Positions 1-5,732 are shown, numbered from the stretch's first letter. The stretch: DNA of 6,564 bases from Clostridia bacterium (GCA_017398245.1 JAFQGN010000018.1:1-6564); one strand, 5' to 3'. Notes: generated by a model from the sequence alone, not told the origin. Numbers and translations: made by a program.

Positions 1-33
1 AAAAAATAGCAGACTTTAGTCTGTAAGCAAAAG

Positions 34-80
34 AACAAGACCGAATTCTGTTTTGTGCAGAAATCGGTCTTGTTTGTATA
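34..80 (+). terminator. Long hairpin, probable terminator of an upstream + strand gene
   Basis: Bases 34-44 (AACAAGACCGA) pair perfectly with 64-74. After one mismatch, 46-50 pair with 58-62, leaving the loop TTTTGTG. The 3' flank is T-rich but interrupted (TTGTTTGTAT). This suits an intrinsic terminator for a gene lying left of the window, but the poor T tract makes it uncertain. A smaller hairpin at 10-23 (CAGAC/GTCTG around TTTA) faces the A-run at 1-6, so it would be a minus-strand terminator shape. No minus-strand gene is visible that would use it. The rest of 75-200 is AT-rich with no gene that I can support. Confidence 0.4.
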
Positions 81-202
81 AAGAAATGAAAGTGAAATAA
101 TAAAAACATACCTATTTAAAATATGCGCAAAGAATATGGTCGGTTTATGCAATTATACATGTAAGTTGGCCGCCATGGAAAGAAAAACAGCGCGAAAAAA
201 GA

Positions 203-231
203 TTGACGCATCTATCGAGAAGTGCTAAAAT
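203..231 (+). promoter_or_regulatory. SigA-type promoter of the metal-resistance operon
   Basis: The -35 box TTGACG (203-208) and the -10 box TAAAAT (226-231) are separated by exactly 17 bp. Transcription would start near 238, giving a leader of about 34 nt before the GTG start at 272. The -10 box and start point are overlaid by TGAAC half-sites, as expected for an operon repressed by its own ArsR-family regulator. Confidence 0.8.
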
Positions 232-252
232 GAACATGTGAACGATGGTTCA
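231..252 (+). promoter_or_regulatory. ArsR/SmtB-type operator
   Basis: The perfect inverted repeat TGAAC-GATG-GTTCA spans 239-252, directly on the expected start point. A further direct TGAAC half-site at 231-235 overlaps the end of the -10 box. The TGAA-6-TTCA geometry is the one I recall for the imperfect 12-2-12 sites of SmtB/CzrA regulators. Its position would block RNA polymerase, so autorepression relieved by metal is the likely mode. That the adjacent regulator binds here is inferred. Confidence 0.7.
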
Positions 253-256
253 AATG

Positions 257-264
257 AAAGGAGG
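257..264 (+). promoter_or_regulatory. Ribosome binding site that fixes the repressor start
   Basis: AAAGGAGG is a full Shine-Dalgarno sequence placed 7 nt before GTG 272. It lies downstream of the in-frame ATG codons at 245 and 254, so neither can be the start it serves. TTG 269 is the only close alternative, with a 4-nt gap, which is tight. Confidence 0.8.
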
Positions 265-271
265 CGCTTTG

Positions 272-634
272 GTGGAAGACAGATACAATGCCGAGTGCTG
301 CGAATTCATGCATGTGCACGATGAGATCGTGGAAAAGGTGGCCAAGGTGATGCCCAGCGAGGACACGCTTTACGACCTGACCGAGCTCTTCCGCATCTTT
401 GGCGATTCGACCCGCGTGCGCATCCTGTATGTGCTGCTCGTTTCGGAAATGTGTGTGTGCGATATCGCAAAGCTGCTTGGTATGACGCAGAGCGCGATCT
501 CGCACCAGCTCAAGGCGCTCAAGAACGCGAAGCTGGTCAAGTCCCGGAGGGACGGCAAAACGGTGTTTTATTCGCTGGCAGACAGTCACGTCAGCGCGAT
601 CATGAACCAGGGCCTGGAACATGTTGAAGAATAA
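272..634 (+). CDS. ArsR/SmtB-family metal-sensing transcriptional repressor (SmtB/CadC-like)
   Basis: A 120-residue winged-helix repressor, the usual size for the family, read from GTG 272. The core runs from about residue 35 (LTELFRIFGDSTRVRIL) through the recognition helix (TQSAISHQLKAL, 72-83) to the wing (RRDGKTVFYSL, 92-102). Two metal sites are visible. The alpha-5 site has D104, H106, H117 and E120, the same residue pattern as the SmtB zinc site. The alpha-3 site has C61, C63 and D64 (CVCD, as in CadC), which may be completed by the N-terminal C9, C10, H14 and H16. In this family metal binding releases DNA, so the protein should repress its own operon until Zn, Cd or Pb rises. It is first in the operon, with 21 nt between its stop and the next start. 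Sensor class is firm; which metal it answers to is inferred from the ligands and from the P1B-2 pump downstream. Confidence 0.93.
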   Translation: MEDRYNAECCEFMHVHDEIVEKVAKVMPSEDTLYDLTELFRIFGDSTRVRILYVLLVSEMCVCDIAKLLGMTQSAISHQLKALKNAKLVKSRRDGKTVFYSLADSHVSAIMNQGLEHVEE

Positions 635-655
635 CGAAAGAGGGGCGTTTTACCA

Positions 656-874
656 ATGAAGAAGAAATTTCAGCTGAAGGATCTCGACTGCGCCAATTGC
701 GCTGCCAAGTTTCAGAATGCGATCGAGAAGATCGAAGGCGTGCATAGCGCAAGCGTCAATTTCATGCTGCAAAAGCTGACCATCGAGGCGGACGACGCGC
801 GCTTTGCTGCCATCATGGACGAAGTCGTGGCCGTGGGCAAGAAGGTCGTTCCGGAGTGCGAGGTCGTGCGCTGA
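656..874 (+). CDS. Free-standing HMA-domain heavy-metal-binding protein
   Basis: A 72-residue single-domain protein with the ferredoxin-like HMA fold pattern. It has a metal loop DCANC (C12 and C15, preceded by D11), a first helix of about residues 16-26, and strands around VHSASVNF and KLTIEA. The Asp before the CxxC is typical of N-terminal domains of Zn/Cd/Pb pumps rather than Cu chaperones. A further Cys (C68) sits near the C-terminus. The start has an AAAGAGGGG Shine-Dalgarno at 637-645. The protein lies between the repressor and an ATPase that lacks any HMA domain, so it most likely acts as a detached N-terminal domain or metallochaperone delivering metal to that pump in the cytoplasm. 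That role is inferred from context; the fold and metal loop are clear. Confidence 0.88.
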   Translation: MKKKFQLKDLDCANCAAKFQNAIEKIEGVHSASVNFMLQKLTIEADDARFAAIMDEVVAVGKKVVPECEVVR

Positions 875-1055
875 GCGCTGAAGCAGGCTGATTGCGCACG
901 CGCGGCCATCGCATAGAGTTGAACACACGCGAAGAATACAGCTCGCGCTGCGGGCTTTGGCAGGGCGCGTGTCGGGCAGAACGATAGAATAGAAAACCCC
1001 CGCGCCGGCGCTGTCGGGACGGGGGTTTCCATGTACACAGAAAGGCTGCTGCATC
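875..1055 (+). other. 181-nt GC-rich structured spacer inside the metal operon
   Basis: No gene is supported here. A strong hairpin pairs 994-1002 (AAACCCCCG) with 1020-1028 (CGGGGGTTT) around a GC-rich 17-nt loop region. Its + strand tail is TTTCCATG, a weak terminator tail; read on the other strand the tail is TTTTCTATTCT. Upstream, ACACGCG (925-931) pairs with CGCGTGT (966-972), and CAGC/GCTG (939-950) forms a small inner stem. The spacer could be a partial terminator or RNA processing and stability element that separates expression of the HMA gene from the pump gene. I find no good promoter for the ATPase gene. Its Shine-Dalgarno (AAAGG, 1041-1045) lies just after the hairpin. Confidence 0.5.
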
Positions 1056-2912
1056 ATGAAAAGGTGGATCACGGAGCTTTCGAAAAAGGAAAAGAAGGAG
1101 ATCGGGCGCATCCTCTGCGCGGCCGCGCTGTTCGCTCTGGCGTATACGCTGCCCTTGCAGGGCGTATGGGCTGCGCTTGCGTTCCTCGTGCCCTATGCGC
1201 TCATCGGGCGCGATGTGCTCCTGCGGGCCGTGCGCAATATCCGCAACGGGCAGGTGTTTGACGAAAACTTCCTCATGGCCGTCGCGACTGTCGGCGCGTA
1301 TGCCATCGGCGATTATCCCGAGGCCGTGTTCGTCATGCTGTTTTATCAGGTGGGCGAGCTGTTTCAGGATATCGCCGTGCGCCGTTCGCGCGCGTCCATT
1401 GCCGATCTGATGGACATCTGCCCGGAGAGCGCGAATATCGAGCGCAACGGCGAGCTGGAAGAGGTCGACCCGGACGAAGTGGAAGTGGGCGATACCATCG
1501 TCGTGCGCCCGGGCGAAAAGATCCCGCTGGACGGCGTGGTCATCGAGGGCGCGAGCTCTCTGGAGACCAGCGCGCTCACGGGCGAGGCCATGCCGCGCGA
1601 GATCGGCGTTGGCGACAGCGTGGTCAGCGGCTGCGTGAATATGAACGGCGTGCTGCGCGTGCGCGTGGAGAAGGCGTACGAAGATTCCACCGTCAGCCGT
1701 ATTCTGGAAATGGTGGAGGAGGCCAGCGAGCGCAAGGCAAAGAGCGAGCAGTTCATCACCAAATTCGCGCGCTATTATACCCCCGCTGTGGTCTTTGCTG
1801 CGCTTGCCCTCGCGCTGATCCCGCCCATTTTTGTGGGCAATTTTGCCGAGTGGTTCCATCGCGCGCTGCTGTTCCTGGTCATTTCCTGCCCCTGCGCTCT
1901 GGTCATTTCGGTTCCGCTGGGCTTTTTCGGCGGGATCGGCGGCGCTTCCCGCAAGGGTGCGCTCATCAAGGGCGGCAACTATATGGAGACCCTCGCCGCG
2001 GCGGACACGATCGTCTTTGACAAGACCGGCACGCTCACAAAGGGCAGCTTTGCCGTGGAGCATGTCCTGCCGCAGCCCGGGATAGAAGCCGATGCGCTTC
2101 TGGAGGCGGCCGCGCTGTGCGAGTGCTATTCGAACCACCCCATTGCGCTCTCGCTGAAAAAGGCGTACGGCAAAAAGGCGGACGACAGCCGCGTGACCGA
2201 CGTGCAGGAGATCTCCGGCTGCGGCATCGTTGCCAAGGTCGATGGAGTCGAGACCTGTGCGGGCAACTGGAGGCTCATGCAGCAAAAGGCAGGCGTTTCC
2301 GGCGAAACGCCAGAGGCAGAGGGCACGAGCGTGCATGTCGCCATCGGCGGGAAGTACGCGGGCCAGATCGTGATCGCAGACAGCATAAAGCCCGGCGCGG
2401 CGGAGGCGATCGCGCGCCTGCGCAGCCTTGGCGTAAAAAAGACGGTTATGCTCACGGGCGACGGCGAAGCCGCGGCGCAGAAAATCGCGCGCCAGCTCGG
2501 GCTGGATGAATACCGCGCGGGCCTGCTCCCGCAGGACAAAGTGGCCTGCATGGAGCAGATCCTTTCCTCGGCTAAGGGAAAAGTGGCCTATGTGGGCGAC
2601 GGCATCAACGACGCGCCTGTGCTCACGCGCGCGGACGTCGGCCTTTCCATGGGCGCGCTCGGCTCGGACGCGGCCATCGAAGCGGCGGATGTGGTGCTCA
2701 TGAATGACGAACCGGGCGCGATCGCCGTGGCGATCGGCATTGCACGCAAGACTATCGGCATCGTGCGGCAGAACATCGTCTTTGCGCTTGCGGCGAAAGG
2801 CGTCGTGCTGGTGCTGGGGGCGTTCGGCGTCGCGCCGATGTGGCTTGCCGTCTTTGCGGATGTCGGCGTGGCCTTCATCGCCATCCTCAATTCCATGCGA
2901 GCCCTGCGCTGA
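1056..2912 (+). CDS. zntA: P1B-2-type heavy-metal-translocating ATPase (Zn/Cd/Pb exporter)
   Basis: A 618-residue integral membrane pump that uses ATP to expel Zn2+, Cd2+ or Pb2+ from the cytoplasm. In order it shows two N-terminal membrane segments (about 16-50), a second pair (about 70-103), the actuator motif TGEA (175-178), and a membrane segment with the metal-binding CPC motif (SCPCALVIS, C278 and C280). Then come the phosphorylation motif DKTGT (D322), the nucleotide-domain HP motif (H361-P362), TGD (467-469) and the hinge GDGIND (514-519). The last membrane pair carries K581 and D602 (DVGVAFIAILNSMR). CPC with this Lys and Asp marks the Zn/Cd/Pb subgroup, not Cu pumps. There is no N-terminal HMA or CxxC domain, which explains the shorter length compared with ZntA (over 700 residues); the small HMA protein upstream probably takes that place. 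It is the third gene of the repressor-controlled operon. The symbol is by function class; cadA would be equally apt. Confidence 0.95.
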   Translation: MKRWITELSKKEKKEIGRILCAAALFALAYTLPLQGVWAALAFLVPYALIGRDVLLRAVRNIRNGQVFDENFLMAVATVGAYAIGDYPEAVFVMLFYQVGELFQDIAVRRSRASIADLMDICPESANIERNGELEEVDPDEVEVGDTIVVRPGEKIPLDGVVIEGASSLETSALTGEAMPREIGVGDSVVSGCVNMNGVLRVRVEKAYEDSTVSRILEMVEEASERKAKSEQFITKFARYYTPAVVFAALALALIPPIFVGNFAEWFHRALLFLVISCPCALVISVPLGFFGGIGGASRKGALIKGGNYMETLAAADTIVFDKTGTLTKGSFAVEHVLPQPGIEADALLEAAALCECYSNHPIALSLKKAYGKKADDSRVTDVQEISGCGIVAKVDGVETCAGNWRLMQQKAGVSGETPEAEGTSVHVAIGGKYAGQIVIADSIKPGAAEAIARLRSLGVKKTVMLTGDGEAAAQKIARQLGLDEYRAGLLPQDKVACMEQILSSAKGKVAYVGDGINDAPVLTRADVGLSMGALGSDAAIEAADVVLMNDEPGAIAVAIGIARKTIGIVRQNIVFALAAKGVVLVLGAFGVAPMWLAVFADVGVAFIAILNSMRALR

Positions 2913-3024
2913 AGGCTGTTTATAGGAATGATCGGGGAGACCTTTTTCTTTGGGAAAAGAAAAAGGTCTCCCCGAACCCATCTAAAAAGAAACCGATTAG
3001 GGTATATTTGAATGAACAGCCTTC
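2911..3024. repeat. Hairpin-bearing element bounded by 10-bp inverted repeats
   Basis: GAAGGCTGTT (2911-2920) is repeated in perfect inversion as AACAGCCTTC (3015-3024). Between them lie the large hairpin and its tail. The left arm overlaps the ATPase stop codon. The 114-bp arrangement resembles a miniature inverted-repeat element. No target-site duplication is evident, and the second copy at the window end does not show these outer arms. They may therefore be a local RNA stem rather than element ends. In RNA, the outer arms would close a two-tier structure in the 3' untranslated region of the pump mRNA. Confidence 0.4.
2932..3002 (+). repeat. Dispersed hairpin repeat, copy 1
   Basis: Bases 2932-2951 and 2956-2975 form a perfect 20-bp inverted repeat (outer TCGGGGAGACC, inner TTTTTCTTT) closed by GGGA, a GNRA-type tetraloop. 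It is followed by ACCCATCTAAAAAGAAACC and GATTAGGG. The segment 2956-3002 matches the minus strand of 6564-6518 at 34 of 47 positions without gaps, counted by eye. No T tract follows the stem on either strand, so this is not a standard intrinsic terminator, although it may impede transcription or protect the 3' end of the pump mRNA. From 3003 to 3100 I see no further gene. Confidence 0.75.
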
Positions 3025-3101
3025 TGACTGCCGTGCTGAAAAAAACACTATATACCAAATGCTGTTTTGCGGGCAGAACACGCTGATACAGTGCGTATGA
3101 A

Positions 3102-3143
3102 AAATCCCCCTCGGACGCATGTCCAAGGGGGATTTCTGTTTTT
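3102..3143. terminator. Bidirectional intrinsic terminator between convergent genes
   Basis: AAATCCCCCT (3102-3111) pairs with AGGGGGATTT (3126-3135). After one mismatch, GGAC (3113-3116) pairs with GTCC (3121-3124), leaving the loop GCAT. On the + strand it runs into TTTCTGTTTTTATTT, and on the minus strand into TTTTT from 3104 to 3100. It begins just past the stop codon of the phosphoesterase gene (TAA at 3144-3142). It should end that minus-strand transcript and also any + strand transcript coming from the metal operon. Confidence 0.88.
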
Positions 3144-4287
3144 ATTTCCTTGCGATCGTCGTATCGAGGTGCACTGTGCCGTCCGGCCCGGTCATGCGCA
3201 CGCGCAGGCCGTCCTCCGTCAGGTCGATCGCCGCGCCGGTCAGCTCGCGCTCTTTGTTCCGGGAAGAGCCGACCACCGTGGGGAAGATCTGGCCGTATTT
3301 ATCCTCGCCGTCGCCGGGCAGAATGATATCGTAGCGGTGCATATGCCCGCAGATGAGCGCGTCGATCTGCATTTCGTTCAGCAGCTGCGTCCAGCGGCGG
3401 TAGGTCTCCTGCTCGATGTTGAACGGCGCTTCAAACGAACGCGTAAATGGGATATGGCAGATCGCGATGCGGTAGAGCGCGTCTTTCCATGCGCCGGAGG
3501 ATGCGACCTCTTCCAGGAACGCAGTCTCGCGCTGGCGATAGGGCTCGAAATCGACCGTGTCGCCGTACTCGATGCCCGCATCCGGCTTGTCCTCGCCGCA
3601 GTCCAGCGACACGCCGAACAGATCCCCCGTGCAGAAGGTGAAGAAGGTGTTCCCGTGCACCGTGGGGATCAGCTCGGGCAGGATGCACGCCGCCGGGCCG
3701 CGCGTATCGTGGTTGCCGCGTGCGAACAGGATCGGCCTCTCGCCGCCGGTCACCTGTTCGTTGATCTTGAACAGCAGATACAGATCTTCCGCGCTGGTGT
3801 TGTGGTCGGCAATATCGCCGTTGAACACCAGCGTATGCTCCGGAAACTGCTTTGCACAGGCGACGGCATGTGCGTGATCCCCGTGCGTATCGGCAATGTG
3901 ATACAGCTTCACGCCGCCTTCGGTCTCCATCGGCGCAAAGGAAAACGCCTTGCTTTCCACTTCGTCGTGCACCGGGTAATAGGGCAGGCGGTCTTCCATC
4001 GTCGCAAAATGCACGGTGTATCCGCGCGCTTTGTCGAGCTCGGCCATCGGCACGCACACGCGGTGGTGCACGTCCTTCCAGCGCATCAGGCCGGTGCTCG
4101 AGTCCGCGTATTTTTTATCGCCGACCGTGACCCATGCCATGCCGGGCTTCTCTGTTGCAAAAATGATCTGGTATTCCTCGCCGGCGATGTACACGCACGG
4201 CGCAAACAGCAAACTCTGCCCGCTCCGGCGGCAGCGGCGGCGCCGTAAGGCGATGTGCACGCACGGCGCAAACAGCAAACTTTTCAT
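3142..4287 (-). CDS. Cytoplasmic calcineurin-like metallophosphoesterase
   Basis: A 381-residue two-metal phosphoesterase. Residues of about 25-125 look like a beta-rich N-terminal domain (AWVTVGDKKYADSSTG and following). The catalytic domain carries all expected motifs in order: D133-x-H135 (ADTHGD), G157-D158 (NGDIAD), G191-NHD (ARGNHD), H278 (CHIP) and GH315-x-H317 (CGHMHRY). A beta-rich tail ends the protein. No signal peptide or membrane segment is present, so it should act in the cytoplasm; the substrate (a phosphomonoester or diester) is not predictable. I chose ATG 4287 because an AGGGGTG Shine-Dalgarno lies 6 nt before it; the upstream ATG at 4320 has none and lies before the expected transcript start. 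The first 35 residues are odd: SLLFAPCV-x-IA occurs twice, at 3-13 and 25-35, separated by an arginine-rich LRRRRCRRSGQ. This comes from a 66-bp in-frame expansion. Family membership is certain, the exact role unknown. Confidence 0.92.
   Translation of the reverse strand: MKSLLFAPCVHIALRRRRCRRSGQSLLFAPCVYIAGEEYQIIFATEKPGMAWVTVGDKKYADSSTGLMRWKDVHHRVCVPMAELDKARGYTVHFATMEDRLPYYPVHDEVESKAFSFAPMETEGGVKLYHIADTHGDHAHAVACAKQFPEHTLVFNGDIADHNTSAEDLYLLFKINEQVTGGERPILFARGNHDTRGPAACILPELIPTVHGNTFFTFCTGDLFGVSLDCGEDKPDAGIEYGDTVDFEPYRQRETAFLEEVASSGAWKDALYRIAICHIPFTRSFEAPFNIEQETYRRWTQLLNEMQIDALICGHMHRYDIILPGDGEDKYGQIFPTVVGSSRNKERELTGAAIDLTEDGLRVRMTGPDGTVHLDTTIARK
4183..4281 (-). repeat. 33-bp direct repeat inside the start of the phosphoesterase gene
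   Basis: The 33-bp sequence at 4183-4215 recurs at 4249-4281 with a single mismatch (A4191 against G4257). The spacer 4216-4248 is also 33 bp and about 82% G+C. The period of 66 bp keeps the reading frame. Each copy encodes SLLFAPCV-(H or Y)-IA and the spacer encodes LRRRRCRRSGQ. Only the upstream copy has a start codon and ribosome binding site. A 5-bp stem (4220-4224 with 4233-4237) can form in the spacer. This is best read as a recent local duplication. Confidence 0.85.
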
Positions 4288-4293
4288 TTTTCT

Positions 4294-4300
4294 CACCCCT
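4294..4300 (-). promoter_or_regulatory. Ribosome binding site that fixes the phosphoesterase start
   Basis: On the minus strand AGGGGTG lies 6 nt before ATG 4287. It selects that codon over the in-frame ATG at 4320, which has no Shine-Dalgarno sequence and is upstream of the likely transcript start. Confidence 0.75.
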
Positions 4301-4303
4301 GTT

Positions 4304-4313
4304 GAACATGTTC
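4304..4313. promoter_or_regulatory. Perfect palindrome near the phosphoesterase start point
   Basis: GAACATGTTC is a perfect 10-bp palindrome starting about 8 bp downstream of the -10 box of the phosphoesterase promoter, so it covers the expected transcript start. This position suits an operator. A 10-bp palindrome can occur by chance, and it is not the Bacillus LexA box, which has a 4-nt spacer between GAAC and GTTC. No regulator is assigned. Confidence 0.3.
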
Positions 4314-4320
4314 CGGCCAT

Positions 4321-4349
4321 ATTGTACCGCGGAAACAGGCCTTGCGCAA
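4321..4349 (-). promoter_or_regulatory. Promoter of the phosphoesterase gene
   Basis: On the minus strand TTGCGC (4349-4344) and TACAAT (4326-4321) are separated by 17 bp. The promoter lies in the 66-nt gap after the amidase stop codon, and transcription would begin near 4314. The phosphoesterase thus need not depend on the amidase transcript, although no terminator separates the two genes and read-through is possible. Confidence 0.65.
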
Positions 4350-4353
4350 TGCG

Positions 4354-5679
4354 TTACAGCGCGGGCGGGGGCACGCTTTCGCAGAGTTTTTCGATGGCCA
4401 GAGCGGCGCAGTACAGCCGCGCCTCATCTGCGCCGTACAGAATGAGCCCGCGCGGCGCGCTGTCCTGCTCCCTTTTGCACATTTTAAGAGCAACGGATGG
4501 CAGGCCCAGAAAATGCATGATATTTGTCGGCCCGGTCATGACGACCGCGTCGTATGGCGAGAGCAGCTTCTGCACTTCCTGCTGCATTTCTGCCCGTGCG
4601 CGCATGGCGCTTGCATAGGCCTCGTCGCCCGTGGAACATGCCAACGCTTCTTCCAGCAGGCTGATCCCGTAGGGCATCTGTTCGGGATTTTCCCGGTACA
4701 TCCGAACGATCTGCGAAAGCGTCCGCACGCTGCAATCGGCCTTTTCCAGATACTCTTCCAGATCTTCCCGGAATTCGCAGCGCATGATATCGCGCATCGC
4801 GGGCACCGGCGGTTCGAACACCTCGCCAAACTGCGCGCCGGCGGCTTTCAGACGGTCAAACAGCTGCCTGCAGCATTCCGTCTGTTCCCCGGAAACGTTC
4901 TCCTGCCGGGAGGTATTCACGGCAATGCGCAATGCGGAGACTTCCGCTGGAACGATGTGCGGCAGCGGAGCATCCTGCATGGCGGAGAGGAGCATGAGCG
5001 CGTCCTCAAAGGTACGGGTCATCGGGCCCGCGCTGTCCAGCGTGTGCGCAATGGGGACGATCCCCTCCGCGCTCAGCGTGCCTGCGGGCGGTTTCAGACC
5101 GGTCACGCCGTTGGCCGTTGCACAGGCGATCACGGAAAAGCTCGTGTCCGTTCCGACTGCGAGCGCGCAAAGCCCCGCCGACATTGCAACGCCGGAGCCG
5201 CTGCTCGAGCCGAGCGGATCGCAGGCGGAATCGTATGCATGCACCACCTGCCCGCCCAGAGAACTGAACCCGTTGGGCATGCCTTTGGTCGTATAATTGG
5301 CAAATTCGGTCATGTTCGTCTTGCCAAGGATGATCGCGCCGTTTTTTCGAAGATTTGCGACGATCGGCGCATCCTTTTTCGCAATGTTTCCCGCAAGAGC
5401 AAAGCTGCCTGCGGTCGTGGGCAGCCCTTCCACGTCGATATTGTCTTTGACCAGCACGGGCAGGCCCCAGAGTGGCTTCGTCCCGTCGTCTCCGGCGCGA
5501 TCCATCGCCCGCGCCTGTTCCATGGCATTCGGGTCCAGACAGGCGATCGCATTCAGCGCGCCCTTGCCGCCAAAACGCGCGATGCGCCCGAGATAATGCG
5601 CGGTCAGCTCTTCGCAGCAGATCTCTCCCTTGGCCAGCAGCTGCCTCAGCTGCGCGGCGCTGTGCAAATGCAGTTCCAT
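4354..5679 (-). CDS. Amidase-signature family hydrolase
   Basis: A 441-residue amidase-signature enzyme with the Ser-cisSer-Lys machinery that hydrolyses amide bonds. The catalytic Lys is K78 (LVKDNID), the cis-Ser is S158 in GSSSGSG (157-163), and the nucleophile is S182, exactly 24 residues later as in well-studied members. Other hallmarks are GKTNMTEFA (119-127) and GVTGLKPPAG (191-200). The run before the nucleophile is T-S-F-S, where most members have T-(D/G)-G-S, so the oxyanion loop differs. Likely partners include small amides, but the substrate is not predictable. No GatB or GatC gene is adjacent and the protein is shorter than usual GatA, so it is probably not the tRNA amidotransferase subunit. 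Start ATG 5679 has AAGGGAGG 7 nt upstream; an in-frame ATG at 5730 lies inside the promoter and is rejected. No signal peptide is seen, so it is cytoplasmic. Confidence 0.92.
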   Translation of the reverse strand: MELHLHSAAQLRQLLAKGEICCEELTAHYLGRIARFGGKGALNAIACLDPNAMEQARAMDRAGDDGTKPLWGLPVLVKDNIDVEGLPTTAGSFALAGNIAKKDAPIVANLRKNGAIILGKTNMTEFANYTTKGMPNGFSSLGGQVVHAYDSACDPLGSSSGSGVAMSAGLCALAVGTDTSFSVIACATANGVTGLKPPAGTLSAEGIVPIAHTLDSAGPMTRTFEDALMLLSAMQDAPLPHIVPAEVSALRIAVNTSRQENVSGEQTECCRQLFDRLKAAGAQFGEVFEPPVPAMRDIMRCEFREDLEEYLEKADCSVRTLSQIVRMYRENPEQMPYGISLLEEALACSTGDEAYASAMRARAEMQQEVQKLLSPYDAVVMTGPTNIMHFLGLPSVALKMCKREQDSAPRGLILYGADEARLYCAALAIEKLCESVPPPAL

Positions 5680-5686
5680 CCCATCG

Positions 5687-5694
5687 CCTCCCTT
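5687..5694 (-). promoter_or_regulatory. Ribosome binding site that fixes the amidase start
   Basis: On the minus strand AAGGGAGG precedes ATG 5679 by 7 nt. The longer in-frame start at 5730 is ruled out because it overlaps the promoter -35 box. Confidence 0.8.
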
Positions 5695-5701
5695 TTCTTC
5701 T

Positions 5702-5730
5702 ATTATAAAATCCCCTGCAGGTTTCCACAA
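5702..5730 (-). promoter_or_regulatory. Promoter of the amidase gene
   Basis: On the minus strand TTGTGG (5730-5725) and a consensus TATAAT (5707-5702) are separated by 17 bp. It lies just downstream of the terminator of the membrane-protein gene. The transcript would start near 5695, next to the Shine-Dalgarno sequence, so the leader is very short, about 16 nt, leaving no room for leader-based control. Confidence 0.78.
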
Positions 5731-5732
5731 GC

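Noticed and set aside
245..271. Longer N-terminus of the repressor from ATG 245
   Set aside because: ATG 245 lies inside the operator, and the AAAGGAGG ribosome binding site falls within this extension, so it cannot serve that start.
942..990. Separate promoter for the pump gene in the spacer
   Set aside because: The TAGAAT at 985-990 has no -35 box at a workable distance, and TTGGCA at 957-962 has only a poor -10 at 17 bp.
2932..2975. Large hairpin as a simple rho-independent terminator of the pump gene
   Set aside because: No T tract follows the stem on either strand, and a proper bidirectional terminator is present at 3102-3143.
813..2981. 722-codon open frame antisense to the pump gene
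   Set aside because: It mirrors a P-type ATPase with every catalytic motif intact. Its product is rich in His, Arg and Ala with no recognisable domain, and it has no promoter or ribosome binding site. Codon bias in GC-rich DNA explains it.
3067..4248. 393-codon + strand open frame opposite the phosphoesterase
   Set aside because: It crosses a clear intrinsic terminator and lies antisense to a protein with all metallophosphoesterase motifs. No start signals are seen.
4183..4281. 33-bp repeat, 33-bp spacer, 33-bp repeat resembling a minimal CRISPR unit
   Set aside because: There are only two repeats, both in frame and coding for the N-terminus of a conserved enzyme. No leader or cas genes are present, and the spacer is low-complexity GC-rich coding sequence.
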